Assembly (NCBI RefSeq): GCF_022867795.2 | Contig: NZ_CP107006.1 | Location: forward strand, 1,798,001 to 1,862,000 | DNA length: 64,000 bases | Direction of reading: 5' to 3' | Source: Chitinophaga horti | GTDB lineage: Bacteria; Bacteroidota; Bacteroidia; Chitinophagales; Chitinophagaceae | Shown here: positions 43,901 through 51,740 of the stretch, piece after piece | Layout: each line of letters begins with the position of its first letter | How positions within the stretch are numbered: position 1 is the first letter of the stretch | Notes under the pieces: model-generated | Databases searched by the model: none | The model's input: the letters and a program-made list of their open reading frames with translations, nothing else | What the model was told of the DNA's origin: nothing | Made by a program: the position numbers and the translations under genes

Positions 43901-46804
43901 AACGTTCGGCAGGTAACGAACTTCAACATCTACAGCGCCGCGGGTAATGCCCGTTATAAAGCCGTAGTACGGGAGTTTGTAGCGAATGCGAGCAGCACCG
44001 GCGTTATATCCGTACGCCTCGAAGCGTTTACCGGCAGTACGCTCATCAGCGGTATAGAGGCCATCCTCACACCGGTAGACAGCGTAACCCTGCCTGTTAC
44101 TACTGCGTTTGTTGGCATCAACGATACCTTAAGACTCACACCGACCGTATGGCCGCTGGAAGCGAGCAACCGTGCCGTTACCTGGACGTCGTCCAACCCT
44201 GCCGTGGTAAGCGTATCACCGAGTGGTTTACTCACCGGTACCGGTGTTGGTACCGCTGTGATTACTGTGATCACAGCCGAAAGCAGCAGGAAAGATTCCG
44301 TTCTTGTTACTGCCGACAGCATCCTGGTTGATAGTGTGCGTTTGAGTGTAGCACGCGATACGGTATCTGTTCGTAATACTAAACAGTTGTCTGCCACGGT
44401 ATATCCTGCCAACGCGAGCGATAAAGCCGTGATATGGTCGTCTTCAGATACCACAATCGTTAAAGTAAGTGCAAGCGGCCTGTTAACCGGTGTTGCAGCG
44501 GGCACGGTGAATATCACCGCTACCAGCCGCCAGGGTGGCCATACCGCCACGATACCAGTAGTGTCGGTCGTGTTGCCGGTAAGCCAGGTGAACCTGAACT
44601 ACACCTCGTTTACGATTGGTGCAGGTGATACTGCTACTATTCGCGCTACCGCGCTGCCTGCCAACGCGAGCAATACAGCTATCGTATGGAGTTCTTCCGA
44701 TACGACCGTTGCAAGGGTGAACCAGTCTGGCTTCATTACCGCAGTGGCAGCAGGTTCCGTAAACATTACCGCAGCAGCGCAGGATGGCAATGGTGCCAAC
44801 GCCGTACTGCCGGTAACAGTGACGGCTATTGACTCTTGTGGCCAGATACTGAACAACGGTTTTGAGAGTGGTTTTATCAACTGGTCTAAACCGGTGGCCA
44901 ATTCTTCCCGTATTACCATGTTGCCTGCAGACGTGCGCAGCGGTACAAGGGCGTTGCAGATCTATGGTGGTGAAAACAACCAGAATGCAGCGCAGAACTA
45001 TGCAGGCTTACTTCGTTTGCCAGGCGGTGTGCCTTACACACTCAGCTTCTACGCGAAAGTAGCAGGCAGCCCGAACCCAAGCAATCCATCTCAGTTCCTG
45101 AACCCATGGTGGTCAGGTGCCGGTATCGACCTTACCGATTCGTCAGGCGCTAAACTCAGCAGCGCACAGGTAAATATTCCCGTGGCCACTTCCGGCTACA
45201 CCCGCTATGTGATCACAGGTACAACGCCTGCAAACACTTTTGGTATGGGCTTCTGGATCTCTAAAGTAGGCCCTGGTTATGTATTTATAGATGATGTATG
45301 TATGACGATCGACGTGGCCGGTGTAACTCTGAACGTTACCGACGCCCTTGTGAAAGTAGGTGGCACCCGTCAGCTGAATGCTGCCGTAATGCCTGCCACA
45401 GCATCTAATACCTCCGTAACCTGGACTACCGAAGATACGGCCGTAGCACAAATCAGCACGAGCGGTTTAATTACCGGTAAAGCACAAGGCACCACTTACG
45501 TGATCGCAAGATCTGCCGATGGACTTAAGTCTGATACTGCTGCCATCACGGTAGCGCATCAGTTGATTACCGTGAATGCCGGTGGTACTACAACCGGCGG
45601 TTTCAATGCAGATCATTCCTTCACCGGAGGCCTGGTATCACCGACTATTTCTGCGTCGCTTGTGAACACCACAGGAGTGAACGATGCAGCCCCGGCAGCG
45701 GTATACACCCAGCGCCGTTATGGCAATCACGCTTACCGCTTCCACGGTCTGATGCCGAACAATGCGTACACCGTTCGCCTGCACCTGATCGAAAGCTACT
45801 ATACACAGGCCAATAAACGCCTGTTCGATGTTCGCCTCAATAACAGCACCGTGATCAGCAGCATCGACCTGTACGCTGCCGGTGGCCTTAACAAAGCGAT
45901 CGTTCGCGATGTAACGGGAGTGGCAGACAGTGCCGGCGTGTTGCGTGTAGACTTTGTCACCGTGAAAGACAATGCAGCTGTCGCGGGCCTCGAGCTTTAC
46001 GGTAACAAAGAAAACTTTGAACAAGTGATCGGTATCAACAGTGCAGATACCGCGGCTCATGGCCTGGCGGCAGACAACTCCTTTACCTGGGGAGCTGCTT
46101 CCGGTGTAACGCCGGCGGATACGATCAGCACAAAAGGTACCGTGAACGCATTACCTGCGTCGATCTACCAGAAACGTCGTTATGGTACGAATTTTAACTA
46201 CAACCTTACCGGTCTGGCACCTAACGGTTCGTACGTATTACGCCTGCATTTGATGGAGCCATTCTCTACCAGCGTAGGTCAGCGCGTATTCGATGTACGG
46301 GTGAACAATGTTACCCTGCTGAACAACCTGGATGTTTTCGCCTTCGGTGGTAACAAAAGGTTTAAGGCATTAACCCGCGACATACCGGTAACGGCCGATT
46401 CCGCAGGTGTACTGTACGTACAGTTCCTGGCAGACGTGGACAATGCCGCTATCGCCGGTTTACAGGTATTGCAAGTGCCTGGCAGCAATAACCTGACCCT
46501 GGGCGATGAGCAGAGCATGGCACGTAAACCGGAGATCGTTGTATATGAATCGATGCTGAAGGTGAGCCCGAACCCCGTATCCGGCAACATCCGCTTTAGC
46601 CTTGGCGGCCTTTCATCCGACCAGGAACAACTGCAGGTAACAGTAACAAATATGAATGGCAGAGAAGTGTACCGTACGAGGATCACCTCCGCAAAAGGTA
46701 CTGTGCAGCATGAATTGCAGAACGGTCAACTGCAACGTGGTATCTACATCTTACAAATTACAGGTAAAAACTTCAGGCAAACGGCGAGAGTCGTAGTGCT
46801 GTAA
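40916..46804 (+). CDS. GH74-like secreted multi-domain polysaccharide-degrading protein with type IX sorting domain
   Basis: A 1962-residue secreted protein. The ATG at 40916 gives a signal peptide (LLRLLLPAILAGVPCLSVLAQ). Residues about 25-735 resemble the GH74 double seven-bladed propeller with many Asp-box repeats (STDRGESW, STDGGSTF, SEDTGRTF). Candidate catalytic Asp residues are Asp58 in TTDVGTSYKW and Asp426 in GDVGGFDH. Then follow Ig-like (Big_2) repeats (about 733-898, 1055-1303, 1466-1548), malectin-like modules (about 901-1055, 1549-1697, 1702-1851), a CBM4/9-like module (about 1307-1465) and a type-A sorting domain ending in GIYILQITGKNFRQTARVVVL-type sequence (last 85 residues). 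It probably cuts xyloglucan or a related glucan outside the cell; SusC and SusD genes follow. Confidence 0.85.
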   Translation: MKNFLLRLLLPAILAGVPCLSVLAQGYNWSPVRIGGGGRVTSFYAHPKVPNLYFITTDVGTSYKWNNGTQRWDDMLLGSKSPLVYWNWATSQVSANLALDPNDVTGNTLYITVANGAGPSPGAGLNNKGTVWKSTDRGESWTDCGLEIDVKPNSDQTFADRIVVDPQNSNYVWVTTRSHGTWRSNAAGAVGSWTQIATGFTGAGNFIKFDITGGTVNGVTRNMFIGTPTGMYRSTDGGSTFSAMVGGPTATRRASISKDGIMFVTTTPSPTNNGVWKWNGSSWSTVSPDNAREYKYVSVNPDNSNEVIAAAAGTWSSEKMYRSTTGGNAGSWTEMTHTRDNSEAPHSRMSVGNGNIGFKIDMVTFDPFHPGQVWFTDLIDVVQTTNVWAPVVHWKLRVAGLEEIVAGGPLVAPPYGRNLLHSTTGDVGGFDHVSLTEPPATGMSAYFSTGTGANFSGVDVQQTDPDFLVRIGSDGWDGPPIGGYSTNGGVSYTRFTQYPAGSTARGRIAVSANSRTFIWVPMGGKTFMSNNLGASWVTCAGLPDNVLRSGDIYQIWAGQVPVASDKVSGNIFYVYARGKMYVSEDTGRTFSARATGLPDDQGVASNVQVLASPGRSGDVWFSHAAGLYHSVDTGRSFTRINPTDVPSPRWMAIGTADTTAGAPLSVFVLSGATPLMGSHFSVFRSDNLGVSWDKILDPVPSTILTAAADRHGRIFMALSGNGLYVGEPSGGPVTGVNINPPADTLVETDSVKLAVTLEPQYPVNRNYTLTSLNPAVATVDANGWVRAIAAGTTGIVVTTEDGSFRDTTSITVTPFVHVTGVALDTAIYTGLGNNLSVVPIITPADATNKKVTWSSSDSTILRVSSGGIITAVGLGQATLTATSVDGNVSGSTTVNISTVSLAYNMGDTVAIGNFRKDPDFHTWTGEVRTTNAITVAGVANAGPEGMYKSARSGLVVNSPYNLSGLHPGGRYTVRLHFAELASNVSTNRVFHLNINNVRQVTNFNIYSAAGNARYKAVVREFVANASSTGVISVRLEAFTGSTLISGIEAILTPVDSVTLPVTTAFVGINDTLRLTPTVWPLEASNRAVTWTSSNPAVVSVSPSGLLTGTGVGTAVITVITAESSRKDSVLVTADSILVDSVRLSVARDTVSVRNTKQLSATVYPANASDKAVIWSSSDTTIVKVSASGLLTGVAAGTVNITATSRQGGHTATIPVVSVVLPVSQVNLNYTSFTIGAGDTATIRATALPANASNTAIVWSSSDTTVARVNQSGFITAVAAGSVNITAAAQDGNGANAVLPVTVTAIDSCGQILNNGFESGFINWSKPVANSSRITMLPADVRSGTRALQIYGGENNQNAAQNYAGLLRLPGGVPYTLSFYAKVAGSPNPSNPSQFLNPWWSGAGIDLTDSSGAKLSSAQVNIPVATSGYTRYVITGTTPANTFGMGFWISKVGPGYVFIDDVCMTIDVAGVTLNVTDALVKVGGTRQLNAAVMPATASNTSVTWTTEDTAVAQISTSGLITGKAQGTTYVIARSADGLKSDTAAITVAHQLITVNAGGTTTGGFNADHSFTGGLVSPTISASLVNTTGVNDAAPAAVYTQRRYGNHAYRFHGLMPNNAYTVRLHLIESYYTQANKRLFDVRLNNSTVISSIDLYAAGGLNKAIVRDVTGVADSAGVLRVDFVTVKDNAAVAGLELYGNKENFEQVIGINSADTAAHGLAADNSFTWGAASGVTPADTISTKGTVNALPASIYQKRRYGTNFNYNLTGLAPNGSYVLRLHLMEPFSTSVGQRVFDVRVNNVTLLNNLDVFAFGGNKRFKALTRDIPVTADSAGVLYVQFLADVDNAAIAGLQVLQVPGSNNLTLGDEQSMARKPEIVVYESMLKVSPNPVSGNIRFSLGGLSSDQEQLQVTVTNMNGREVYRTRITSAKGTVQHELQNGQLQRGIYILQITGKNFRQTARVVVL

Positions 46805-46814
46805 CGAGTATAAT

Positions 46815-46847
46815 GCCGGGGAGGCACGGGCCTCCCCGGTTTCTTAT
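46815..46847 (+). terminator. Terminator between the GH74-like gene and SusC
   Basis: Stem GCCGGGGAGG / CCTCCCCGGT with a CACGGG loop, then TTTCTTATT. It may make SusCD expression partly independent of the GH74-like gene. Confidence 0.75.
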
Positions 46848-46871
46848 TGATCAATTCAAATCCTTTACCAC

Positions 46872-49800
46872 ATGTTAAAAAATTCCACGTTCGCATGCTT
46901 CCTCTGGGTGCTGTTGTTTTCGGTGGCCGCTACCGGGCAGGTGTTAGCGCAGGCTACAGGCACCGTAACCGGGCGGGTTACCAATGATGCAGGCGAACCA
47001 TTGCCAAAAGCCTCTGTTAAAGTAAAAGGCACCAACACGGGTACGCTCGCCGATGAAACGGGCAACTTTCGCCTGGAGCAGGTACAGCTCCAAACCACAC
47101 TTGTTATTTCGTATGTGAATTTCGAAGAAAAAGAGATCGTCGTTACCAGCTTTAACCAACCCTTCCAGGTGAAGCTGGCCGGCAACACCAAACAACTGAC
47201 CGACGTAGTGGTGATCGGCTACGGTGCTACGCGCCGTAAAGAAGTGGCCAGCGCCGTAAGCGTTGTGTCCGTAAAAGAGGCCGGTGCCACCACTGCGCCC
47301 ACACCATCGGCCCTGCTGATCGGTAAAGCCGCCGGTGTACAGATCGTACAGTCCAGCGGTAACCCCGGTGCTGATGCGCAGATCATCATCCGTGGTACGG
47401 GTTCTTTCAAAAGTATTGAACCACTCTACGTAATCGATGGTATACAGAGCACGAAAGGCCTGTTCAATACTTTAAGCACACAAGACATTGATAATATCAC
47501 TATACTGAAAGACGCATCGTCTACAGCGATCTATGGTTCCGCCGCGGCAAACGGGGTGGTTATCGTTACCACGAAGAAAGGCCGCTCCGGCCCGCCGCGT
47601 ATTACCTTGATGTCACAATGGGGCAAGTCCAAAGAATGGCGCCGCCTCAACCTGATGAAGGCAAAGGACTATGTAGACCTCATGAAAGACTTCGCAGCTT
47701 CCAACGCTACTACACTGCCCGCCAAATTCAGCGGCCCGGGTGTACTGGTCGACAGTACCGACTGGCAGGACCAGATCTTCCAGTCAGGCCTCGTTACCGA
47801 ACATTACTTGAACATCAATGGTGGTGGTACGAATGTTACTTATAACTTCTCCGCTAACTATCTTACACAGCAGTCGATCGTCGTAAATCAAACCAGCAAA
47901 CGACTGAACCTGCGCTTAGGCCTCGAAGAGACTTATGGTCGCTTTAAACTGGGGCAGAGCCTGGCAGTACGTTACAGTGACGGTCAGGGTTCTATGGCCA
48001 ACCTGTTGATGGCCATGCAATATGCGCCTTACAAGTCTATCTTCGATAAAGGTATTCCCGGTGGCTACTCCAACGTAACCAACGTACTTGATGCGAGCAA
48101 TATCGATAACCCTTTGCTGCAGCCGAATATCAAATCTTCGCGCAGCCAGGGCATCTTGTTGTTCCCGACTTTATATGGCGAAGTAGGTATCCTTAAAGAC
48201 CTGAAGTTCCGCAGCCAGGTGTTGGCAGAAGTATTCTTCAGCCGTAGCAGTGCATGGCAGTATGCGCATACGGCGAGCAATAACCTCACGTATCCGCGCC
48301 AGGCCAACTTGTCGTACAGCGACTACAACAACTATACTTTCGAGAACTTCTTATCCTACGCGAAAACCTTTGGTGAGCACAGCCTGTCCGGCGTGTCAGG
48401 TATGAGCTTCCAGGCGGCGGGCAGCAGTGCCAGTCTCGCCGGTATCGGTACCGGTATTGCGAACGATAACATCCGGAATATCAGCGTGGCCACATCCCGT
48501 TCGCTGAATGGTGGTGGTATGAACTACGGCCGTACTTCGGTGATTTCTTACTATGGTCGTGCCAACTATGTGTTCCGCGAAAAATACATCATCAACGCCA
48601 GCTATCGTCGTGATGGCGCTTCTAACTTCGGTCCGGATTATCGCTGGGGTAACTTCTACGGCGCCGGCGCGGCCTGGAGGTTCTCTGACGAAGATTTCCT
48701 GAAAGGAACGATCCTGTCTGACGGTAAACTGCGTGCAGGCTGGGGCCGTACTGGTAACAACAGCATCGGTAACTTCCTTACCGACCCGGTAACATACGCA
48801 GGTTCTCCCTCCGGCGTGCTGGTATATTCATTTGGTGCCAACGAAGCGTTTGTGCCCGGTGTAACCGTAAATGCACTCGCCACTCCCGATCTGCGTTGGG
48901 AAGAAACCGACCAGACCGACATTGGTCTCGACCTCGGCTTCCTTCAGAACCGCTTCACCGTAAGCTTCGATTATTACAAACGTAAGAGCAACGGTCTGCT
49001 CGTATCGGTTAACATGCCGGGCAGTGTAGGCGTGGGGCTGACAGGCGGCGTAAACCAGGTGAAAACCGTGAATGCTGCTAACGCGCAGAACGAAGGTTTT
49101 GAACTGACCCTCGGCTACCAGCAACAACTCGGCGACGTACGTGTGAACGTAAGCGCCAACGGTTCTATCAACAATAACAAAGTATTATCACTCGGTAAAC
49201 AGTTTGCGGCACCTATCAGAAGTGGTAAGTTCAATAACCTGAACGAGATGACGTATACCGCAGCCGGTGGTTCTATCGGCGCCTTCTACGGTTATCGTAC
49301 CGATCACGTAGCGCGTGATGCTGCTGAAGTGGATGCGCTGAACAAACTCGCAGCTGCGGCGACGAACAACCCGAACGCTGTGTACCAGGTTGGCCTTAAA
49401 CCTGGTGACTTCATCTACAAAGATCTGAACGGTGATGGCTTGTTGACTGACCAGGACCAGGAAATACTGGGCAGCCCGATCCCTAAATACATCTATGGCT
49501 TTAATGCCGGTGTTGATTACAAAGGATTTGATCTGAACGTGGTGATCTCCGGTATTGCAGGTGTGAGCCTGTTGAACGGTACCAGGTTTAACACGCATGC
49601 ACTGGCTACGGGCCACAACGTATCTACCGATATGCTCGACCGCTGGCGCCAGCCGGGTGATGTAGCGAGCCTGCCACGTGCGGGACAGAATGCTACCGGT
49701 ACAGGCAACCTCCGCCAGTCTGACTGGTGGGTGGAAGATGGCAGCTACATGCGTTTGCGCAACCTGACACTGGGTTATAAAATTCCGGTAGGATTTACCC

Positions 49801-49988
49801 GTGGTGTGCTGAAGTCAGCCCGTATTTATGTAGCCGCGCAAAACCTGTTCACCATTACCGATTACGCTGGTTATGATCCCGAAGTGAGCGTAATGCCAGG
49901 AGGTAACTACCTGTTCAGCAGGGGCATCGATCTGGGTGCGTTGCCACAGCCAAGAACGTTCCTGGCAGGACTGGAAATCGGGTTTTAA
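46872..49988 (+). CDS. SusC/RagA-type TonB-dependent outer-membrane receptor
   Basis: A 1038-residue outer-membrane importer, full length. It has a signal peptide (FACFLWVLLFSVAATGQVLAQ), then a CarboxypepD_reg-like domain (VTGRVTNDAGEPLPKASVKV), the region TDVVVIGYGATRRKEVASAV leading to the plug domain (VRI-like PLYVIDGIQSTKG, ITILKDASSTAIYGSAAANG) and a barrel of about 22 strands ending in FLAGLEIGF. Its SusD partner starts 21 bp downstream. With the GH74-like enzyme it should import the oligosaccharides released outside the cell. No sigma/anti-sigma pair or hybrid two-component sensor is adjacent; control may come from elsewhere. Confidence 0.95.
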   Translation: MLKNSTFACFLWVLLFSVAATGQVLAQATGTVTGRVTNDAGEPLPKASVKVKGTNTGTLADETGNFRLEQVQLQTTLVISYVNFEEKEIVVTSFNQPFQVKLAGNTKQLTDVVVIGYGATRRKEVASAVSVVSVKEAGATTAPTPSALLIGKAAGVQIVQSSGNPGADAQIIIRGTGSFKSIEPLYVIDGIQSTKGLFNTLSTQDIDNITILKDASSTAIYGSAAANGVVIVTTKKGRSGPPRITLMSQWGKSKEWRRLNLMKAKDYVDLMKDFAASNATTLPAKFSGPGVLVDSTDWQDQIFQSGLVTEHYLNINGGGTNVTYNFSANYLTQQSIVVNQTSKRLNLRLGLEETYGRFKLGQSLAVRYSDGQGSMANLLMAMQYAPYKSIFDKGIPGGYSNVTNVLDASNIDNPLLQPNIKSSRSQGILLFPTLYGEVGILKDLKFRSQVLAEVFFSRSSAWQYAHTASNNLTYPRQANLSYSDYNNYTFENFLSYAKTFGEHSLSGVSGMSFQAAGSSASLAGIGTGIANDNIRNISVATSRSLNGGGMNYGRTSVISYYGRANYVFREKYIINASYRRDGASNFGPDYRWGNFYGAGAAWRFSDEDFLKGTILSDGKLRAGWGRTGNNSIGNFLTDPVTYAGSPSGVLVYSFGANEAFVPGVTVNALATPDLRWEETDQTDIGLDLGFLQNRFTVSFDYYKRKSNGLLVSVNMPGSVGVGLTGGVNQVKTVNAANAQNEGFELTLGYQQQLGDVRVNVSANGSINNNKVLSLGKQFAAPIRSGKFNNLNEMTYTAAGGSIGAFYGYRTDHVARDAAEVDALNKLAAAATNNPNAVYQVGLKPGDFIYKDLNGDGLLTDQDQEILGSPIPKYIYGFNAGVDYKGFDLNVVISGIAGVSLLNGTRFNTHALATGHNVSTDMLDRWRQPGDVASLPRAGQNATGTGNLRQSDWWVEDGSYMRLRNLTLGYKIPVGFTRGVLKSARIYVAAQNLFTITDYAGYDPEVSVMPGGNYLFSRGIDLGALPQPRTFLAGLEIGF

Positions 49989-50009
49989 TCATCCTCTAAA
50001 AGTATCAAC

Positions 50010-51593
50010 ATGAAAAAAATATTATTGAGCGCCGCACTGCTTGCAACCCTGTTCAGTTGCCGTAAGGCGGAACTGGAGCTGGTAAACCAGAACGCTTATT
50101 CCTACGAAACCTACTTCGCAACGGCCGATGCTTTGAACCAGGCCACCATTGCCACCTACGGCACACTGGTACACCAGGGACTGTGGGCACGCGATTACTA
50201 TTTCATCTTCGACCTGCTGGGTTACGAGGCCAAAAAGACCTCGAACCTGCTGGGTGATATGGCGCAACTGGCCGATTATAACTTTGGCCCCGAGCAAACC
50301 CAGCTCGCACACCTGTGGCAATCACTCTACCGCATCGTGTTTCGCGCCAACATCGTGGACGATCGGGCGGCGGTGTATGTAGCGCCGAACGATGCCGATA
50401 AGAACCGCGTGAAACAGTACCTGGCCGAGGCGAAGTTCCTGCGGGCTTACGCCTACTTTCACCTGGCTATGTTGTGGGGGGATGTGCCGTTGTATGAAAC
50501 GTACAACGAGATCATTACCAATAACTACATTCCGCGCTCGCCCGTAGCCGATGTATGGGCTTTCGTGGAAAAAGACCTGAAAGAGGCACAGGCCGACCTG
50601 CCGGTAGCCTATGCCACCGGTGAACTGGGCCGCGTGACCAAAGGCGCTGCTACCGCGTTACTGGGTAAGATGTATCTCTACCAGAAGAAATGGCCGCTGG
50701 CACAAACCGAGTTCCTGAAACTGACGGCAGCTCCCTATACTTATGTTTTGGAGAAGGACTATGGTACCAACTTCATTCCTATGAACCAGAACAGTAAAGA
50801 AAACGTGTTCCAGATCATGAACGGTCCGTGGACGGACTGGGGCGTTGGTAGCCAGTATTACATGTTTGGCGGACAGGAAACCAGTGGTATGAAGGCCACG
50901 CACTCCGGCCGCGCGCTGGAATATGGCTTTAACGACTGGAATAACGTGTACATCCCTACGGCATCGGTAAGGGCGTTTACTTACCCAAACCCCGTGGATG
51001 GTACCCCTTACACCGATCCCCGTGCGAAGCATACCTTTTATGGTGACGCCCCAAGCGGTGGCGCTACCGTGTATTGTGAGCAATGCCCGGGCGGCCAGTT
51101 AGCGTTTCCTTTTAACACGGCCGATCCGCAGGGCGATTACAAATGGAAAAAGTACGGTTACTACCACCAGATCAAGAACTACGGTGCGCCGATCAGTAAT
51201 ATCAACGGCCAGGTTATCCGTTATGCAGACGTGCTGCTGATGCTGGCGGAAACCTATATCCAGCAGGATGAAACAGGTGCTGCCCCCCGTGGGTACATCG
51301 ACAGTGTAAGGGCCCGTGTGGGAGCACCGCTGTACACCAACCTTGGCGACAAAACCAATGCTATGAATATACTCATGCGCGAGCGCCAGCTGGAGCTTTG
51401 TGGCGAACAGGTCCGCTACTTCGATCTCATTCGCTGGGGTATTGCGAAACAAACCATCAACGCGATCAGGGCGGCCGAGCCGGGTGATGGCAGACAGCCA
51501 TTCGAGGACAAACACGTGCTGTTCCCGATCCCTAACGTAGAAAAGAACTACAATCCCAACGTTCTCGCTGGTGTGAAGAACGAATGGAATTGA
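50010..51593 (+). CDS. SusD/RagB-type nutrient-binding outer-membrane lipoprotein
   Basis: A 527-residue lipoprotein partner of the SusC gene immediately upstream. The signal ends with the lipobox LLATLFSC. TPR-type helices are visible (AKFLRAYAYFHLAMLWGDVPLY, twenty-two residues shortened here to FLRAYAYFHLAMLWGDVPLY) and the C-terminal signature LMRERQLELCGEQVRYFDLI followed by a PIPNVEKNYNPN end is typical. It has a strong terminator 20 bp later, closing the operon. Confidence 0.93.
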   Translation: MKKILLSAALLATLFSCRKAELELVNQNAYSYETYFATADALNQATIATYGTLVHQGLWARDYYFIFDLLGYEAKKTSNLLGDMAQLADYNFGPEQTQLAHLWQSLYRIVFRANIVDDRAAVYVAPNDADKNRVKQYLAEAKFLRAYAYFHLAMLWGDVPLYETYNEIITNNYIPRSPVADVWAFVEKDLKEAQADLPVAYATGELGRVTKGAATALLGKMYLYQKKWPLAQTEFLKLTAAPYTYVLEKDYGTNFIPMNQNSKENVFQIMNGPWTDWGVGSQYYMFGGQETSGMKATHSGRALEYGFNDWNNVYIPTASVRAFTYPNPVDGTPYTDPRAKHTFYGDAPSGGATVYCEQCPGGQLAFPFNTADPQGDYKWKKYGYYHQIKNYGAPISNINGQVIRYADVLLMLAETYIQQDETGAAPRGYIDSVRARVGAPLYTNLGDKTNAMNILMRERQLELCGEQVRYFDLIRWGIAKQTINAIRAAEPGDGRQPFEDKHVLFPIPNVEKNYNPNVLAGVKNEWN

Positions 51594-51611
51594 GTAACAG
51601 AGGAATATGAA

Positions 51612-51646
51612 AAGGCTGTCCTTCTTAAAGGACAGCCCTTTTTTTA
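51612..51646 (+). terminator. Terminator of the second SusCD operon
   Basis: Perfect 10-bp stem GGCTGTCCTT / AAGGACAGCC with a CTTA loop and a T run of eight. Confidence 0.9.
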
Positions 51647-51660
51647 TACGCCGGTCCCCA

Positions 51661-51726
51661 ACGGCTCGCCCAACCCCGTCAACGGATCATTGAGGCCTGT
51701 AAACTGCCCGCTTTTCGTTAGTTTTA
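51661..51726 (+). promoter_or_regulatory. LytTR-class operator and promoter of the kinase-regulator operon
   Basis: Direct repeats ACGGCTCG (51661) and ACGGATCA (51682) start 21 bp apart, the layout known for LytTR-domain binding. TAGTTTTA at 51719-51726 resembles the TAnnTTTG box, 37 bp after the second repeat. The same sequence and the same spacings are present before the TonB-dependent receptor gene (54404-54469). This suggests that the regulator encoded downstream controls its own operon. Confidence 0.65.
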
Positions 51727-51740
51727 AGGCTTTAAGCTTT

